NCBI GenBank assembly: GCA_021798635.1
Contig: JAJZGH010000012.1
Coordinates: 1-36,083 of the forward strand
Origin: Planctomycetota bacterium
GTDB lineage: Bacteria > Planctomycetota > Phycisphaerae > WQYP01
DNA length: 36,083 nt
Direction: 5' to 3'
This document shows positions 23,780-33,272 of this stretch, in pieces (position 1 is the first letter of the stretch; every line of letters begins with the position of its first letter). Under the pieces are notes generated by a model. That model saw nothing but the letters and a program-made list of their open reading frames with translations. It had not been told where the DNA came from and made no database searches. A program made the translations under genes and the position numbers.

Positions 23780-25561
23780 TTAATGAAACACGCCGTCGGG
23801 CCAGCGCCGCAGCCAGGATGGCCCAACGGGTTTGACCGCGACTGCTCCGGGTGCCCGGATATGGCAGCGTTCCAAAAGAGATCCTTCCTGCAAATATAAC
23901 GTGCTCAGAGCGTCGAGATAGGCCACATTGGCCTGCGCCTGCGCCAATCGCGCTGAAAGCAGGTTTGATTGGGCCAGCGATACCTGAATGGCCGTGCTTT
24001 CACCAACTTTGAATTCGCCCTGCGTGGCACGCAATGTTTCCGCCTGCGCTTCAGTGGTGGCGGCGGTCGCGGTAATCTGTTGTTTGTCCGTCACGGCCTG
24101 AATGTACGCAGTGCGCACGCTTAGTTCGACGCTACGCACGGTATTGGCTAACGCGGCCTCTTCCTGATCGCGGCTTAAAACCGCGCTTTGGTAATTGGCC
24201 GTAGGGGTGCGATTGAAAATTGGGTAATTGAAAGACAAGCCTCCCACAAGCTGATAGGGCGATCCGTTAAGATTTTCGCTCGCCGGACCAAAAGATTCGG
24301 CGTAGCCCGTTTTTCCAAAAGTGATAAACATATTGAGGACCGGCAGCAGACCGTTGCGCGTTTGAATCACCGATAAATCCCCTTGTTCGATCTGCAAACG
24401 CGTTTGATTAAGAACCGGACTCATTTTCAAGGCCAGGTCGGTATGTTCCTTAAGGGGCGCGTCCGGCCCCCCCGGGATATAGGGCAAGGTGGTAAGATCT
24501 AACTGATCCCGCCAGAACGGACGATCCGCCGGTGCCACCAAGCTTAACAAATTAAGCCGGGCGATTTTCATGGCACCGACCGCACTGACCAATTGTTCGC
24601 GCGTTACGGCGGTTTGCGCTACAGCTGGTGCAAATTCTGACGGCGAAGTGCGGCCCACGCGAATAAGTTCTTTCGTTTGATCTTCCTGTTGTTGTGCCAC
24701 GCTCAAAGCCGTTTTCAAAATGCGCACGTTCTGCTGCGCCAGCGCATAGGCCCAGTAGGCTTGGACGATATCGTCGGTAATTGTCAGCGCTTCTCCGCGC
24801 AGCTGATAGTCTGAGATTTTTTTGCCGATTTTTGCACGTTCAATCCCGGCTAGGTTGGCCTGCAAATTGCCGCCCTGCAAGAGCGCCTGCGTTACGGTTA
24901 TCGAACCATTGACCGTGGTAGATTGCCCGCCGCCGTTCTCACTATCGTTAAGGCCGGAATTCAGGGTCGCCGAAATCGAGGTGCCCGTAGGCAGTTTTTC
25001 GCTCAGGCCGACATTGGCGTTTCCGGAATCGGTCGTGCCAAAATGCTGGCTGCCGGGGATATAACCGCCGCTGGCGGTAACATAACCGCCACTGGTAGGC
25101 ACGCGATTTTTAGATGCCTGCACCCCGGCGGTAACTGTCGGATCAAACGCGCCGCGCTGGGCCACAATTTGTTCCTCAGAAAGCGCGGGATTATACCTTT
25201 GCACCAGCAACGTCGGATTATTTTTTAACCCGATGACCAAGGCGTCAGCCAGTGACAGCTTGATAATTTTCCCGCTGCTGGCGAAATGCTCGCCCGGGTG
25301 CACGGCTGGCTTGGCCGAGCCGGGCGGCAAAGCCGAGGACAATTCTTTGACGGATGTTTGCGTTGCCGCCCCGGATTCCATGGCCTGCTGATGAGCAATC
25401 GCCGCGTGCTGATAATGTTCAAAGCCACCCGAATCAATACTGGCGCACCCGCACAAACTCGCCATCACACCGAAGGCGGCCACAGCACATAAAGTCCGCT
25501 TTACTCGCGGGTCATTAAAGATGATCTGATTTTTGTGGACCGGAGAAAACGGTTTATTCAT
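23780..25561 (-). CDS. TolC-family outer-membrane efflux lipoprotein
   Basis: This 593-aa outer-membrane channel of the TolC/OEP family is the exit duct of the adjacent MacAB-type pump. After the signal sequence (TLCAVAAFGVMASLCG then Cys) a lipobox-like site predicts a lipoprotein, as in CusC/OprM types. The body shows the two OEP halves: LADALVIGLKNNPTLLVQRYNP and later ALANTVRSVELSVRTAYIQA, with long helices ending VAYLDALSTLYLQEGSLLE. The frame extends to 25675 within the permease gene. The ATG at 25561 overlaps the permease stop by 8 bases and has GAGG 9 bases upstream, which indicates translational coupling. It is the last gene of the four-gene operon. Confidence 0.92.
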   Translation of the reverse strand: MNKPFSPVHKNQIIFNDPRVKRTLCAVAAFGVMASLCGCASIDSGGFEHYQHAAIAHQQAMESGAATQTSVKELSSALPPGSAKPAVHPGEHFASSGKIIKLSLADALVIGLKNNPTLLVQRYNPALSEEQIVAQRGAFDPTVTAGVQASKNRVPTSGGYVTASGGYIPGSQHFGTTDSGNANVGLSEKLPTGTSISATLNSGLNDSENGGGQSTTVNGSITVTQALLQGGNLQANLAGIERAKIGKKISDYQLRGEALTITDDIVQAYWAYALAQQNVRILKTALSVAQQQEDQTKELIRVGRTSPSEFAPAVAQTAVTREQLVSAVGAMKIARLNLLSLVAPADRPFWRDQLDLTTLPYIPGGPDAPLKEHTDLALKMSPVLNQTRLQIEQGDLSVIQTRNGLLPVLNMFITFGKTGYAESFGPASENLNGSPYQLVGGLSFNYPIFNRTPTANYQSAVLSRDQEEAALANTVRSVELSVRTAYIQAVTDKQQITATAATTEAQAETLRATQGEFKVGESTAIQVSLAQSNLLSARLAQAQANVAYLDALSTLYLQEGSLLERCHIRAPGAVAVKPVGPSWLRRWPDGVFH

Positions 25562-26759
25562 ATCGGAGAGCCTCAATGGGATTAAGCCCGGCGGCACGTC
25601 GGGCGGGGTAATAGCCGAAGAAAATTCCAATCGCGGCGGAAATGGACAGGGCAAGAATGACCATGTGTGGTTCAACCTGTCCGGAAAAATTCCGGAACTT
25701 CACGTAATGCGCCGCCACCACCCCCACGGCCACGCCAATTAATCCGCCCATTAAACTTACCAGCACCGATTCAATTAAAAATTGCCGGAGAATATCACGT
25801 CGTCTGGCACCGATGGCTTTACGAATTCCAATTTCCCGCGTGCGTTCGGTGACGGTCACCAGCATAATATTCATAATGCCGATCCCGCCGACCAGAAGCG
25901 ATATTCCCGCTACCGATCCCAGGAACATGGTAAAGGCTCCACCAATATTGTTGGCCATTTGAATGACCTGCAATTGATTGGAAATCCAGAAATCATCTTC
26001 ATCGCCCTGGATCAGGGAATGTCGAATACGGAGAATTTCTTCCGCCTTATTCTGCACAGGAGTAAGATCCACAGCATGGTCGACCTGCATGTCAATATGA
26101 TTTAACGCTACCGCCCGGCCCATGAGTTTGGTCATGGCGGTGCTGTAGGGCATAAGGACCTGATTATCCGGATCAAACCAACCGTGCCGGCCCTTGGGCA
26201 CCAGCACGCCGATCACCTGGAATCGTTCCGTACTGATGGTAATGGTATGCCCTAAAGGGTCCTGCGATCCGAACAGGCGAGTTGCGGTTTCCGGGCCGAT
26301 GACCGCCACAGATGCCCGATCACGCGTATCAAAATCGTTGAACATGTGCCCGCTCTGCACCTGAAAATCATGGATGATAATATAGGTTGACGCGCAGCCG
26401 ACAATATTGCAGTACGTTTCATTGGTGCCCCATTTTACCGGGTCTCCGGAAGTTACCACGGGCGAAACATATTTAACGCCCGGAATTGACAGCATGGCGT
26501 GCGCATCGCCGAGCGTCAGCGGTTCGGCGGAGCCGTTGAGCACCGGAGGCATTTTGGGATTATGTGGGAAGATGGTGATGGTGTTTTTTCCCATTCGGGA
26601 AACCCATCCGAGGATGCGGGATTTGGCTCCGTTGCCCAACGCCAGCATGGCTATGACCGCCGCCACGCCGATGATCATGCCCAGCATGGTCAGTATGGCG
26701 CGCAGTTTATTGGCCAGCATACTGCGTAAGGCAATTTTAATTGTGGTCCAGAAAAGCAT
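25554..26759 (-). CDS. MacB-like ABC transporter permease
   Basis: This 401-aa inner-membrane subunit has the MacB/LolE-type layout. One N-terminal helix (AILTMLGMIIGVAAVIAMLALG) is followed by a large periplasmic MacB core domain (about residues 45-270) and three C-terminal helices. The FtsX-like region contains VGGIGIMNIMLVTVTERTRE, then IGIRKAIGARRRDILRQFL. It works with a separate ATPase encoded first in the operon, whereas E. coli MacB joins both in one chain. The frame extends to 26867, but the ATG at 26759 has AAAGG 6 bases upstream and begins at the usual MLFWTTIKIALRSM. The adaptor gene ends 17 bases upstream. Confidence 0.94.
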   Translation of the reverse strand: MLFWTTIKIALRSMLANKLRAILTMLGMIIGVAAVIAMLALGNGAKSRILGWVSRMGKNTITIFPHNPKMPPVLNGSAEPLTLGDAHAMLSIPGVKYVSPVVTSGDPVKWGTNETYCNIVGCASTYIIIHDFQVQSGHMFNDFDTRDRASVAVIGPETATRLFGSQDPLGHTITISTERFQVIGVLVPKGRHGWFDPDNQVLMPYSTAMTKLMGRAVALNHIDMQVDHAVDLTPVQNKAEEILRIRHSLIQGDEDDFWISNQLQVIQMANNIGGAFTMFLGSVAGISLLVGGIGIMNIMLVTVTERTREIGIRKAIGARRRDILRQFLIESVLVSLMGGLIGVAVGVVAAHYVKFRNFSGQVEPHMVILALSISAAIGIFFGYYPARRAAGLNPIEALRYE

Positions 26760-26776
26760 GGTCAACCTTTCAAAAA

Positions 26777-28120
26777 TCAGTGGCGGTGCGGGGTCCACAT
26801 GCTTGACGACACGCCGAGGTGAATCAGCACTTTCTGTCCGGGTTTTAGTCCGTGCAGCACCTGCCAATCCAAATCGTTACGCTGTCCGAGCGTGACGGGC
26901 TTAAATATCTGCTTACCATCCGGCTGCACAACCGTAACGGTATCTTCATTATTTTGAATCACTACCGCTTGCAGCGGAATGTAGATGACATTGGGCAATT
27001 TATCGGCAAAAATATCAACGTTCGCCGTCATGCCGGGTTTGAGTAACTGCTTTTGCGCTCCCAAAACTTCAATTTTTGCCTGAAACGTGACAATGTTGCT
27101 GGTAGAGCCGCTGGTGCTGCTGGTATTTTGATCTTGAACGGATTCCGGAGCAATCAGTGCTACGCGGCCCGGAAATACCACACCCGGTGCCCCCGCCGCA
27201 GTGATCTGTACTTTATCCCCGATTTTCACGTGATTGATATCACTTTCATTCACAGTGGTGTTGATATAAATATGGGAGGTATCAACCAGAGTCATCACGG
27301 TCGTGCCGCCGCCGACATTATTGGTGGCGGACGCAATAATCTGCCCCTGCTGTACATCCACATTGGCGACGTAACCGGTAAACGGCGCCTTCACCTTGCA
27401 GTACCTTAGATTCGTATTGGCCTGATCCAGATTGGCTTGCGATTTTTTAACCGCGACTTTATCCAGATCCACATTAAGTTTCTGAAGCTTAACCTGCAAG
27501 GCCTGCTGTTTAAGCTGGCTGAGCTGCACCTCGGCGAGTCGCTGCGCCTGCTGATCTTTTACCAGCGTGGTGTAATCAGTATCGTAGGTCTGTTGCGCGG
27601 CGAGATTTTCTTTTAATAATGTGGCGTCGCGCTGCACATTCAGCTTATCATTTTTTACTTGCGCCAGTGCCGATAGCAGATTTGCTTCGTCTGTTTGACG
27701 CGTGGTAATCAGGCTTTGTTCGGCAATCTGATAACTCAATTCAGCCGTGTCTAATGTCAGTTTGGCCTGCTCAAGATCCTGTTGAGCAATGGTGACGGCC
27801 TGAAGCTCCAATGTCGGATCAACCGTCAGAATCACCTGCCCCTTCTGAACCAGATTGCCGATCTGAATCTGTTCATCAGGGTCGCTGGCATTCAGCGGCA
27901 GGCTGGTAATTTTTCCCCCCGCCTGGCATTTGATATCCACGGTTCGATTCGCCAGCACATTTCCGGTGGCGTACACATGCACGGTCAAGGTGCCTTTTTT
28001 TACTACCGCGGTATGCACTTTTTGGGCCACGGGCGCACCTGTGGCGTGATAATGCTGGTACGCAACGCCACCGATTACCACGACTGCGAGAACTCCGATG
28101 AGTATTAAACCTTTGTTCAT
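26777..28120 (-). CDS. Periplasmic adaptor (membrane fusion protein, MacA/HlyD type)
   Basis: This 447-aa protein is anchored by an N-terminal helix (LILIGVLAVVVIGGVAY). A lipoyl half-motif (VYATGNVLANRTVDIKCQAGG) is followed by a long coiled-coil hairpin (about residues 115-240, rich in Gln/Leu/Ala). The second lipoyl half (KAPFTGYVANVDVQQGQIIA) and beta-barrel and membrane-proximal domains come next. It bridges the permease and the TolC-type channel. The ATG at 28120 has an AGGA just upstream and no better alternative. The gene lies between the ATPase (78 bases upstream) and the permease. The hairpin is long, which fits direct docking to TolC. Confidence 0.95.
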   Translation of the reverse strand: MNKGLILIGVLAVVVIGGVAYQHYHATGAPVAQKVHTAVVKKGTLTVHVYATGNVLANRTVDIKCQAGGKITSLPLNASDPDEQIQIGNLVQKGQVILTVDPTLELQAVTIAQQDLEQAKLTLDTAELSYQIAEQSLITTRQTDEANLLSALAQVKNDKLNVQRDATLLKENLAAQQTYDTDYTTLVKDQQAQRLAEVQLSQLKQQALQVKLQKLNVDLDKVAVKKSQANLDQANTNLRYCKVKAPFTGYVANVDVQQGQIIASATNNVGGGTTVMTLVDTSHIYINTTVNESDINHVKIGDKVQITAAGAPGVVFPGRVALIAPESVQDQNTSSTSGSTSNIVTFQAKIEVLGAQKQLLKPGMTANVDIFADKLPNVIYIPLQAVVIQNNEDTVTVVQPDGKQIFKPVTLGQRNDLDWQVLHGLKPGQKVLIHLGVSSSMWTPHRH

Positions 28121-28198
28121 CCGTTCCTGTTCCGCTTATCGCGGCTCCTTTGCTGGGATCGTTCCTGTTCTGTCGCTGAAAAGCTCAGCGTGCCAAGC

Positions 28199-28930
28199 TC
28201 AACCCGCCTGGGCCACCAGTTCTCTGGCAGCGCGATTATGCTCAATAATGTCGAGAATCTGTCCGTCACGAATCTGCACCTCGCGACGGCAATGCCGGGC
28301 CACGTTCGAGTCATGCGTTACAATGACAATCGTGCGGCCCTCATCATTAATGTTGTGAAAAACGTCCAAAATTTCCCGGCCGACGCGCGAATCAAGGTTT
28401 CCTGTAGGCTCATCCGCCAGAATAATCGCCGGGTTCGTGACGATCGCCCGGGCAATGGCCACACGCTGCCGCTGGCCGCCGGAAAGTTGCGTAGGTTCAT
28501 GGTGCATACGATCCGCCAAGCCCACGACTTCCAAGGCCTTACGGGCGGCAGCCTTGGCATCTTTATGGGCGGAGTACAACAGGGGCAACTCAACGTTTTC
28601 CAACGCCGAAAGCCTGGGCAATAAATTAAAATTTTGAAACACAAAACCAATCAATCGATTGCGTATATCCGCCAGTTTATCGCCCGTAAGTTTGGAGACA
28701 TCCTCACCGGAAATAACATAACTTCCGGCATCAAAATCGTCGAGGCATCCCAAAATATTCATCAATGTTGATTTGCCGCTGCCGGAAGGGCCGGTGATCG
28801 CGACCATGTCGCCTTCTTCAATCGCTAAATCGACCTTATTCAGGGCTAGAACTTCGGTTTCGCCCAGCGTATAACGCTTTACCATCCCGCGAATTTCCAG
28901 TAGCGAAGATTTATTTTTCAATTCAACCAT
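28199..28930 (-). CDS. ABC transporter ATP-binding protein (MacB/LolD type)
   Basis: This 243-aa cytoplasmic ATPase powers the export system. Walker A is [18 protein letters not shown], the Q-loop is [22 protein letters not shown], the signature is [15 protein letters not shown], Walker B is [12 protein letters not shown], and the H-loop is IVIVTHD. The arrangement is that of the LolD/MacB/FtsE group. It is the first gene of the operon ATPase-adaptor-permease-TolC. The ATG at 28930 follows a purine-rich GGAACGGA. A TATACT box at 29015-29020 on the minus strand is a possible -10, without a good -35. Substrate (macrolides, peptides, lipoproteins or siderophores) cannot be read from the sequence. 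Confidence 0.95.
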   Translation of the reverse strand: MVELKNKSSLLEIRGMVKRYTLGETEVLALNKVDLAIEEGDMVAITGPSGSGKSTLMNILGCLDDFDAGSYVISGEDVSKLTGDKLADIRNRLIGFVFQNFNLLPRLSALENVELPLLYSAHKDAKAAARKALEVVGLADRMHHEPTQLSGGQRQRVAIARAIVTNPAIILADEPTGNLDSRVGREILDVFHNINDEGRTIVIVTHDSNVARHCRREVQIRDGQILDIIEHNRAARELVAQAG

Positions 28931-29084
28931 GAAAAAATCCGTTCCGGTTCCCTTATGCCCCTAAACAGGCAAAATAACCATATTCCGTGATCCGGCGGAT
29001 AACCGGAAATCTACAGTATACACGGTTATCAATAAACTTCGCCACGCGCAAAACCGCGCCGCCGCCGAAAAAATCCGGCAACAC

Positions 29085-30458
29085 TTATCCCTTGCTGGTA
29101 TAACGGGGCAGATCGCCGGAAGTTGCAGATGCCGAAAAAATATTTTTCAGAATACGATGCGCATAAAGTCTACTACTGCCACGCTGTGATTCCACGCACG
29201 CTCTAGCTCTCTGCCCCACCGCACACGCTTGGTCAGGATGCTCCAGCCAGGTTTCCAAAAGATTCTGCATCTCCCGGGCGTTTTGCACCCTGACACCGCC
29301 GGCCCCGGCCGTGAGCAATGCCACCGTATCGGAAAAATTAAACGTGCTAGGCCCAAAACAGCACGGTTTGGCCAGCGCCGCCACCTCAATCATGTCACTG
29401 CCACCCAATTCTACCATCGAACGTCCCGAAAATACCGCAAAAGCCAAACTGTAGAGCTTCTTAAGCTCCCCCATGGTGTCTAATACGATCACTTGCCCAC
29501 TTTGGATCGGTGATCCGGCGTTCTCACTGTCATCAGGCCGTTGTGTGCGCACGACGGGTTCCAAGCCCGCTTGCACAATGGCCGCAACCACCTGACCGAT
29601 AACCTCCGGTTTGCGCGGCGCTATCGCGAGTCGTAAATCGGGCCAATTTTTTCTAAGCGTTTGATAGACCGATAAAAGCATGTCTTCTTCGCCGGGGCCG
29701 GTAGAGCCGGCTACAAATAATCGGTGGTCGCTCTGAATGCCCAGCGCATTTGCCATAGCCTGTGCTCCGGGAATTTCATCTGCGAAATCCGCACTGTCAT
29801 ATTTCATGGTGGGGACAACCTCCATGCGCGCTGCCAAGGCCCCCAAATGCGCGAATCGCTCCGCAATTTCCGGCGTTTGGACACTTACGCGACTCACCTG
29901 TCTTAACATCCTCTGCATTACAGGCCGTATCATGCGATAACGCTTAAAGGACCGGGCGGTCATGCGCCCATTGATAATCTCAACAGGAATGGACCGCCGG
30001 TGTGCCAAGCCCAGAAAGTTCGGCCACGTTTCCAGCTCCACCAGAGCCACCAGTGATGGATTTATGGTGTCGAGAAATCTTCGCACTGCGAACGAAAAAT
30101 CCAGCGGGTATCGCACCGCCGCCACCCGCGATCCCGGGTGCGCCGGATACAAAGCCAGCGCCCGCGCCATGCCCGTATCCGTAGTCGTGGAAATGAGCAC
30201 CAGCAGTGTCGGATCGCCCTGCAGCAATTCTTCCACAAGTTTGCGCGTGGATAGTAACTCCCCCACCGATACGCAGTGAATCAGCACGCGCTTTTGTCCG
30301 CCGGCGGCCAGCAGAATTTTGCGAACGTCATCTGAAATCCGCCCCAGACGGCCGGCCCAGTCCGTGCGATACTTGCCGGTGCGGCGGCTTTTCATCAATA
30401 ACAACGGCGCTGCCAGCAGCAGGCCAATCACGTATAAAATGTCCAGAATCCATGGCAT
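29085..30458 (-). CDS. waaA: 3-deoxy-D-manno-octulosonic acid (Kdo) transferase
   Basis: This 457-aa inner-membrane glycosyltransferase adds Kdo from CMP-Kdo to lipid A precursor, so it implies lipopolysaccharide in this organism. The N-terminal membrane anchor (ILDILYVIGLLLAAPLLL) is followed by IHCVSVGELLSTRKLVEELL. Then come VELETWPNFLGLAHRR, with the conserved Glu, and GSTGPGEEDMLLSVYQTL. The C-terminal nucleotide-binding part reads FSGRSMVELGGSDMIEVAAL. These are the usual WaaA landmarks. The ATG at 30458 has no clear ribosome site. It follows the 265-aa gene on the same strand by 66 bases. No other lipid A genes are in the window. Confidence 0.95.
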   Translation of the reverse strand: MPWILDILYVIGLLLAAPLLLMKSRRTGKYRTDWAGRLGRISDDVRKILLAAGGQKRVLIHCVSVGELLSTRKLVEELLQGDPTLLVLISTTTDTGMARALALYPAHPGSRVAAVRYPLDFSFAVRRFLDTINPSLVALVELETWPNFLGLAHRRSIPVEIINGRMTARSFKRYRMIRPVMQRMLRQVSRVSVQTPEIAERFAHLGALAARMEVVPTMKYDSADFADEIPGAQAMANALGIQSDHRLFVAGSTGPGEEDMLLSVYQTLRKNWPDLRLAIAPRKPEVIGQVVAAIVQAGLEPVVRTQRPDDSENAGSPIQSGQVIVLDTMGELKKLYSLAFAVFSGRSMVELGGSDMIEVAALAKPCCFGPSTFNFSDTVALLTAGAGGVRVQNAREMQNLLETWLEHPDQACAVGQRARACVESQRGSSRLYAHRILKNIFSASATSGDLPRYTSKG

Positions 30459-30524
30459 ATTCCGGGCATGATAAGATATTTTCCCACTTCCGGCATTATT
30501 TGGCTCAAAGTTATTGGCTGAAAG

Positions 30525-31322
30525 TTATCTCGGTCTTCCGGGTTTAGTCGCTGTGGAAAATTGATTCAAGAGTTGCGTAATCTGATCGCGTCGGATTGAA
30601 TTCAGCCAGATCCTTGTACCATCTGCGCTGCAATCCACCCAGTCCAATTGCCGCAGGTACGCTAAGGTGGGCGTCAATACTGCCGGCTCTTCCCCGGGCT
30701 TCAACAGATCGGCGGTGGCCACCCCACGGTCCCGTGCTGCCAGCTTGACCATGACTTCCGAGGCGCGCGGGCGGTCGGTATTGGCGGAAAGAACCTGCAA
30801 GAGTTTTCGTAAAGGCATCGCTCGCACGACCATGCGAGGCCCGAAAAAAAAGGGTCGAATCAGCCAGTGTTCCACATCCGCTTGATCGTCATTGAGTTGC
30901 AGCCCCAAGGGCCCGAAACTTTGTAAGTCCATTTCTGTTTCCATGACGGAAACCACTCGGCGGCCATCATCATCTTCACGTGTGCGAATAATGGCCGCAT
31001 CCGGGGCGATGTTGGCTTTTTCACGTAACAGCAGCAGGGGCACAAACAACGCCGTGAAGAAAAACACACACGCCAGCCAGCCGAACCACGATCCTGACCC
31101 GCTGGAAAATTGCCGATAGGCAAAATAAGCCATGGATCCCAACAGGACAGGCAATATCAAGCTCAGGACGATGCCGATAACCAGCATCCAGAGCAATTCT
31201 TTGTCGCGCGATTGTTCGCGGCGCTTGAGTATCTCGGCAATCGCAACTAATTCCATTCCAGCCATTTTTGCATTGTCGATAAAGCGCTGGCGCGAATCAA
31301 GTGTGTCACAAACATTTTGCAT
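30525..31322 (-). CDS. Membrane protein of unknown function
   Basis: This 265-aa protein has an amphipathic N-terminal stretch and two adjacent hydrophobic helices (about residues 44-70, LWMLVIGIVLSLILPVLLGS, and 80-100, WFGWLACVFFFTALFVPLLL). A charged cytoplasmic-type domain of about 160 residues follows. The C-terminal part (SEVMVKLAARDRGVATADLL, then LAYLRQLDWVDCSADGTRIW) resembles a winged-helix layout, which is only an impression. I recognise no family. The ATG at 31322 has ACAGG upstream. It is the middle gene of a probable minus-strand operon with the 196-aa gene (60 bases upstream) and waaA (66 bases downstream). Confidence 0.7.
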   Translation of the reverse strand: MQNVCDTLDSRQRFIDNAKMAGMELVAIAEILKRREQSRDKELLWMLVIGIVLSLILPVLLGSMAYFAYRQFSSGSGSWFGWLACVFFFTALFVPLLLLREKANIAPDAAIIRTREDDDGRRVVSVMETEMDLQSFGPLGLQLNDDQADVEHWLIRPFFFGPRMVVRAMPLRKLLQVLSANTDRPRASEVMVKLAARDRGVATADLLKPGEEPAVLTPTLAYLRQLDWVDCSADGTRIWLNSIRRDQITQLLNQFSTATKPGRPR

Positions 31323-31382
31323 AATTACCTGTTCGGTTCAATACCTGTCGGAGCTTGAGGGCCGGCCGATTATTTTCTGGAG

Positions 31383-31973
31383 CTAGCCCACCGATTGCCG
31401 CCCCGGCCGCCAAGACCAACTGCTTCCGCCCGCCGTATCGTCGCCCGAAAAATCCACGGCGGCGTAGGTGCGATAGCGGCTGCACGGATCACGCGGGCTG
31501 ACAACCTGCATGGCCTGCTCGGTTATAAACCTCGCTTGTATTTCCAGGGGGGCGTTGCCATACCCAAATTGCAGGCAATCGTTGATATAACGTTTGATAT
31601 AATTTTCCGATCCCCCAAGCTCTTCCATTTGCGCCACATGCACCAGATGGTGCAATAGGACCGATCGATCTTTGGCATAAAGCCGTCGAATAACGATGCC
31701 GTAGCCGAAGGTCATCGCGCTGCTGTCGGGGCGAACCAATTGTAATCCCGGAGCGAGCTTCTGCATTAAACCAATACCGTGAATTTTAATTTCCTCCACC
31801 GCCAGCACGCGAATTCGGCCTGGTTTTTGTACGCCGGCAAGCCCGGCATCTCTGGCCTGCGAGGCGGTCAAAGAAACGCCATTCCGCAGTATCGTCGCTT
31901 CTTCACAGACAAACCACCGTTGAATATGCGGCATAACCACGGGGAATAGCGATGCTAACTCGGCATTGGCCAT
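31383..31973 (-). CDS. Degenerate zinc-peptidase-like protein (HHLVH in place of HExxH)
   Basis: This 196-aa protein has no signal peptide. Its middle reads LLHHLVHVAQMEELGG, followed by YIKRYINDCLQFGYGNAPLE. I recall a family of hypothetical proteins with HELVHVxQYERLGG and a later PLExEA in the same places. There the HExxH would bind zinc, with the glutamate catalytic. Here the motif is His108-His109-Leu-Val-His112, so the glutamate is replaced by histidine, and the nearby E-A pair reads LEIQA. The protein may bind metal without peptidase activity, or be inactive. The ATG at 31973 has GGAG 9 bases upstream, inside the end of a small upstream frame. Confidence 0.7.
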   Translation of the reverse strand: MANAELASLFPVVMPHIQRWFVCEEATILRNGVSLTASQARDAGLAGVQKPGRIRVLAVEEIKIHGIGLMQKLAPGLQLVRPDSSAMTFGYGIVIRRLYAKDRSVLLHHLVHVAQMEELGGSENYIKRYINDCLQFGYGNAPLEIQARFITEQAMQVVSPRDPCSRYRTYAAVDFSGDDTAGGSSWSWRPGRQSVG

Positions 31974-31979
31974 AGTATC

Positions 31980-32165
31980 TTACTCCGATGCAATGAGTGG
32001 TCGCCGTTGCATCTGCTTGATATTTATCGGCATAAACCTGCGGAGAAATATAAAGACAATGCCCGGAAATCCGCATAAAACGACCCATAACCACCAGGAG
32101 CGTGGCCGGGTAACAGTTGGGATAATGACAGAGGCCTGGGTAACAGCCCGCAGGTTATTGATCAA
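31980..32165 (-). CDS. Possible small single-helix membrane protein
   Basis: This is a 61-codon frame starting at TTG and ending 6 bases before the 196-aa gene. It encodes one hydrophobic stretch (SWWLWVVLCGFPGIVFIFL) followed by basic residues (RRF, later KQMQRR), the inside-positive pattern of a small membrane protein. It has no evident ribosome site at the TTG. Its end carries the ribosome site of the next gene. It may be real or a chance frame in the intergenic gap between divergent genes. Confidence 0.3.
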   Translation of the reverse strand: MINNLRAVTQASVIIPTVTRPRSWWLWVVLCGFPGIVFIFLRRFMPINIKQMQRRPLIASE

Positions 32166-32226
32166 GTTATTGACCCAGTACGGCGCGGAGAAATGGCCCG
32201 TGCCTGTTAGAATCTTTCTCGCGGGT

Positions 32227-32232
32227 TATAAT
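32227..32232 (+). promoter_or_regulatory. -10 box of the prepilin-like gene
   Basis: A perfect TATAAT (32227-32232) lies 24 bases before the ATG at 32257. The expected leader is about 18 bases. The -35 (CTGTTA, 17 bases upstream) is poor, and a weak purine site (ATAGAG) precedes the ATG. Confidence 0.45.
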
Positions 32233-32256
32233 CTTTTATAACTTGCGTGAATAGAG

Positions 32257-33168
32257 ATGATGTTTAATTTATCGCACACGTCCGAAAACTCCAGCCTTTT
32301 GCCACGCCCACCTGCCGCTCCGCGCCGTGCGTTTTCCCTCATTGAGTTGCTGGTCGTCGTGTCGATTATCGCCATTTTAATCGCTTTACTCCTGCCCGCT
32401 TTGGCCATGGCCCGCCGCGCGGCACAAGCCATAGTCTGTGCGTCCAATCTGCATCAATTCGGTGAGGCCTATATTGAATATTTCACCGAAGAACATGCGC
32501 ACGGGCTTCCCTATGACCCCGACCTGCCCAATATGTACTGGCTGGAAATGCTGGGGCCTTACTTTGCCAATCAGCCGCCGGTACTACAGAATCAGAATAC
32601 CGCATCCTATGTTCCGGCAGTTGAGCAAGCTGCTCTGATTTGTCCCAGCACGCCCAATCGGACGCTGGCACCCGGCTCGGCTGGCTATGGTGATGCGTTT
32701 ACCACTTGGGGCCCGGCGGCGTGGTGGAACAAGCCCACGATCACGGGGCATTTCGGCAGCTATGGCATTAATGCGTGGCTCTTTGATACGTCCATGCTGG
32801 CTTCCCCAGCCGACCCCAACCCCCTGTACTGGTACACGTTCCATCAACTTCTGGGATTGCAGCCCTATTTCAGCTACAGTGACCAGACGCCCGGGCCGCA
32901 GACGCCTGTATTTGCTGATGCCATCTGGGCGGACACATGGCCCGATAGCAGCAATCAACCGCCGCAGTTGCCCTACACGCTGGATACCGGGTACCCCACC
33001 GGAGCTCCGAAAGGCCCCGGGGGATTGGGCCGGCTGTGCATAGATCGCCATGGCCGCGCGATTAATGTTTCGTATGAAGATGGCCACGTGCAGCGCGTGC
33101 CGCTGCCGCAACTCTGGATGCTGCGCTGGTCCGCCACGTCCACACCGCGCCAGGTTGTAATTCCATAA
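32257..33168 (+). CDS. Prepilin-type N-methylation domain protein with H-X9-DG C-terminus
   Basis: This 303-aa pseudopilin-like protein belongs to the kind that is multiplied in planctomycete genomes. The leader (about 24 residues, ending PAAPRRA) precedes [20 protein letters not shown]. The predicted prepilin-peptidase cut is between Ala and Phe, with the conserved Glu at +5. The usual Gly at -1 is Ala, which is common in this group. A long N-terminal helix is followed by a large beta-rich domain. The C-terminus has a perfect H-X9-DG ([12 protein letters not shown]). The substrate or binding role is unknown. It would need a secretion platform such as the PilM-secretin machine found elsewhere in this window. 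Two consecutive ATGs (32257 and 32260) are possible starts. Confidence 0.9.
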   Translation: MMFNLSHTSENSSLLPRPPAAPRRAFSLIELLVVVSIIAILIALLLPALAMARRAAQAIVCASNLHQFGEAYIEYFTEEHAHGLPYDPDLPNMYWLEMLGPYFANQPPVLQNQNTASYVPAVEQAALICPSTPNRTLAPGSAGYGDAFTTWGPAAWWNKPTITGHFGSYGINAWLFDTSMLASPADPNPLYWYTFHQLLGLQPYFSYSDQTPGPQTPVFADAIWADTWPDSSNQPPQLPYTLDTGYPTGAPKGPGGLGRLCIDRHGRAINVSYEDGHVQRVPLPQLWMLRWSATSTPRQVVIP

Positions 33169-33272
33169 TTATGCAGTACATGCAGTAGCGGCAGCGATTC
33201 CAAAGCCTTCCAGATTCCAGATTCTACTCAATCCCTATTCCTGTAACCGTGCGCGTTTTGGTTGTTACACAA

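Noticed and set aside
33169..33272. Short direct repeats (TGCAGTA, CCAGATT) as a possible attachment site or array
   Set aside because: There are only two copies each of 7-8 bases, with no integrase, no spacer periodicity and no mobile gene nearby.
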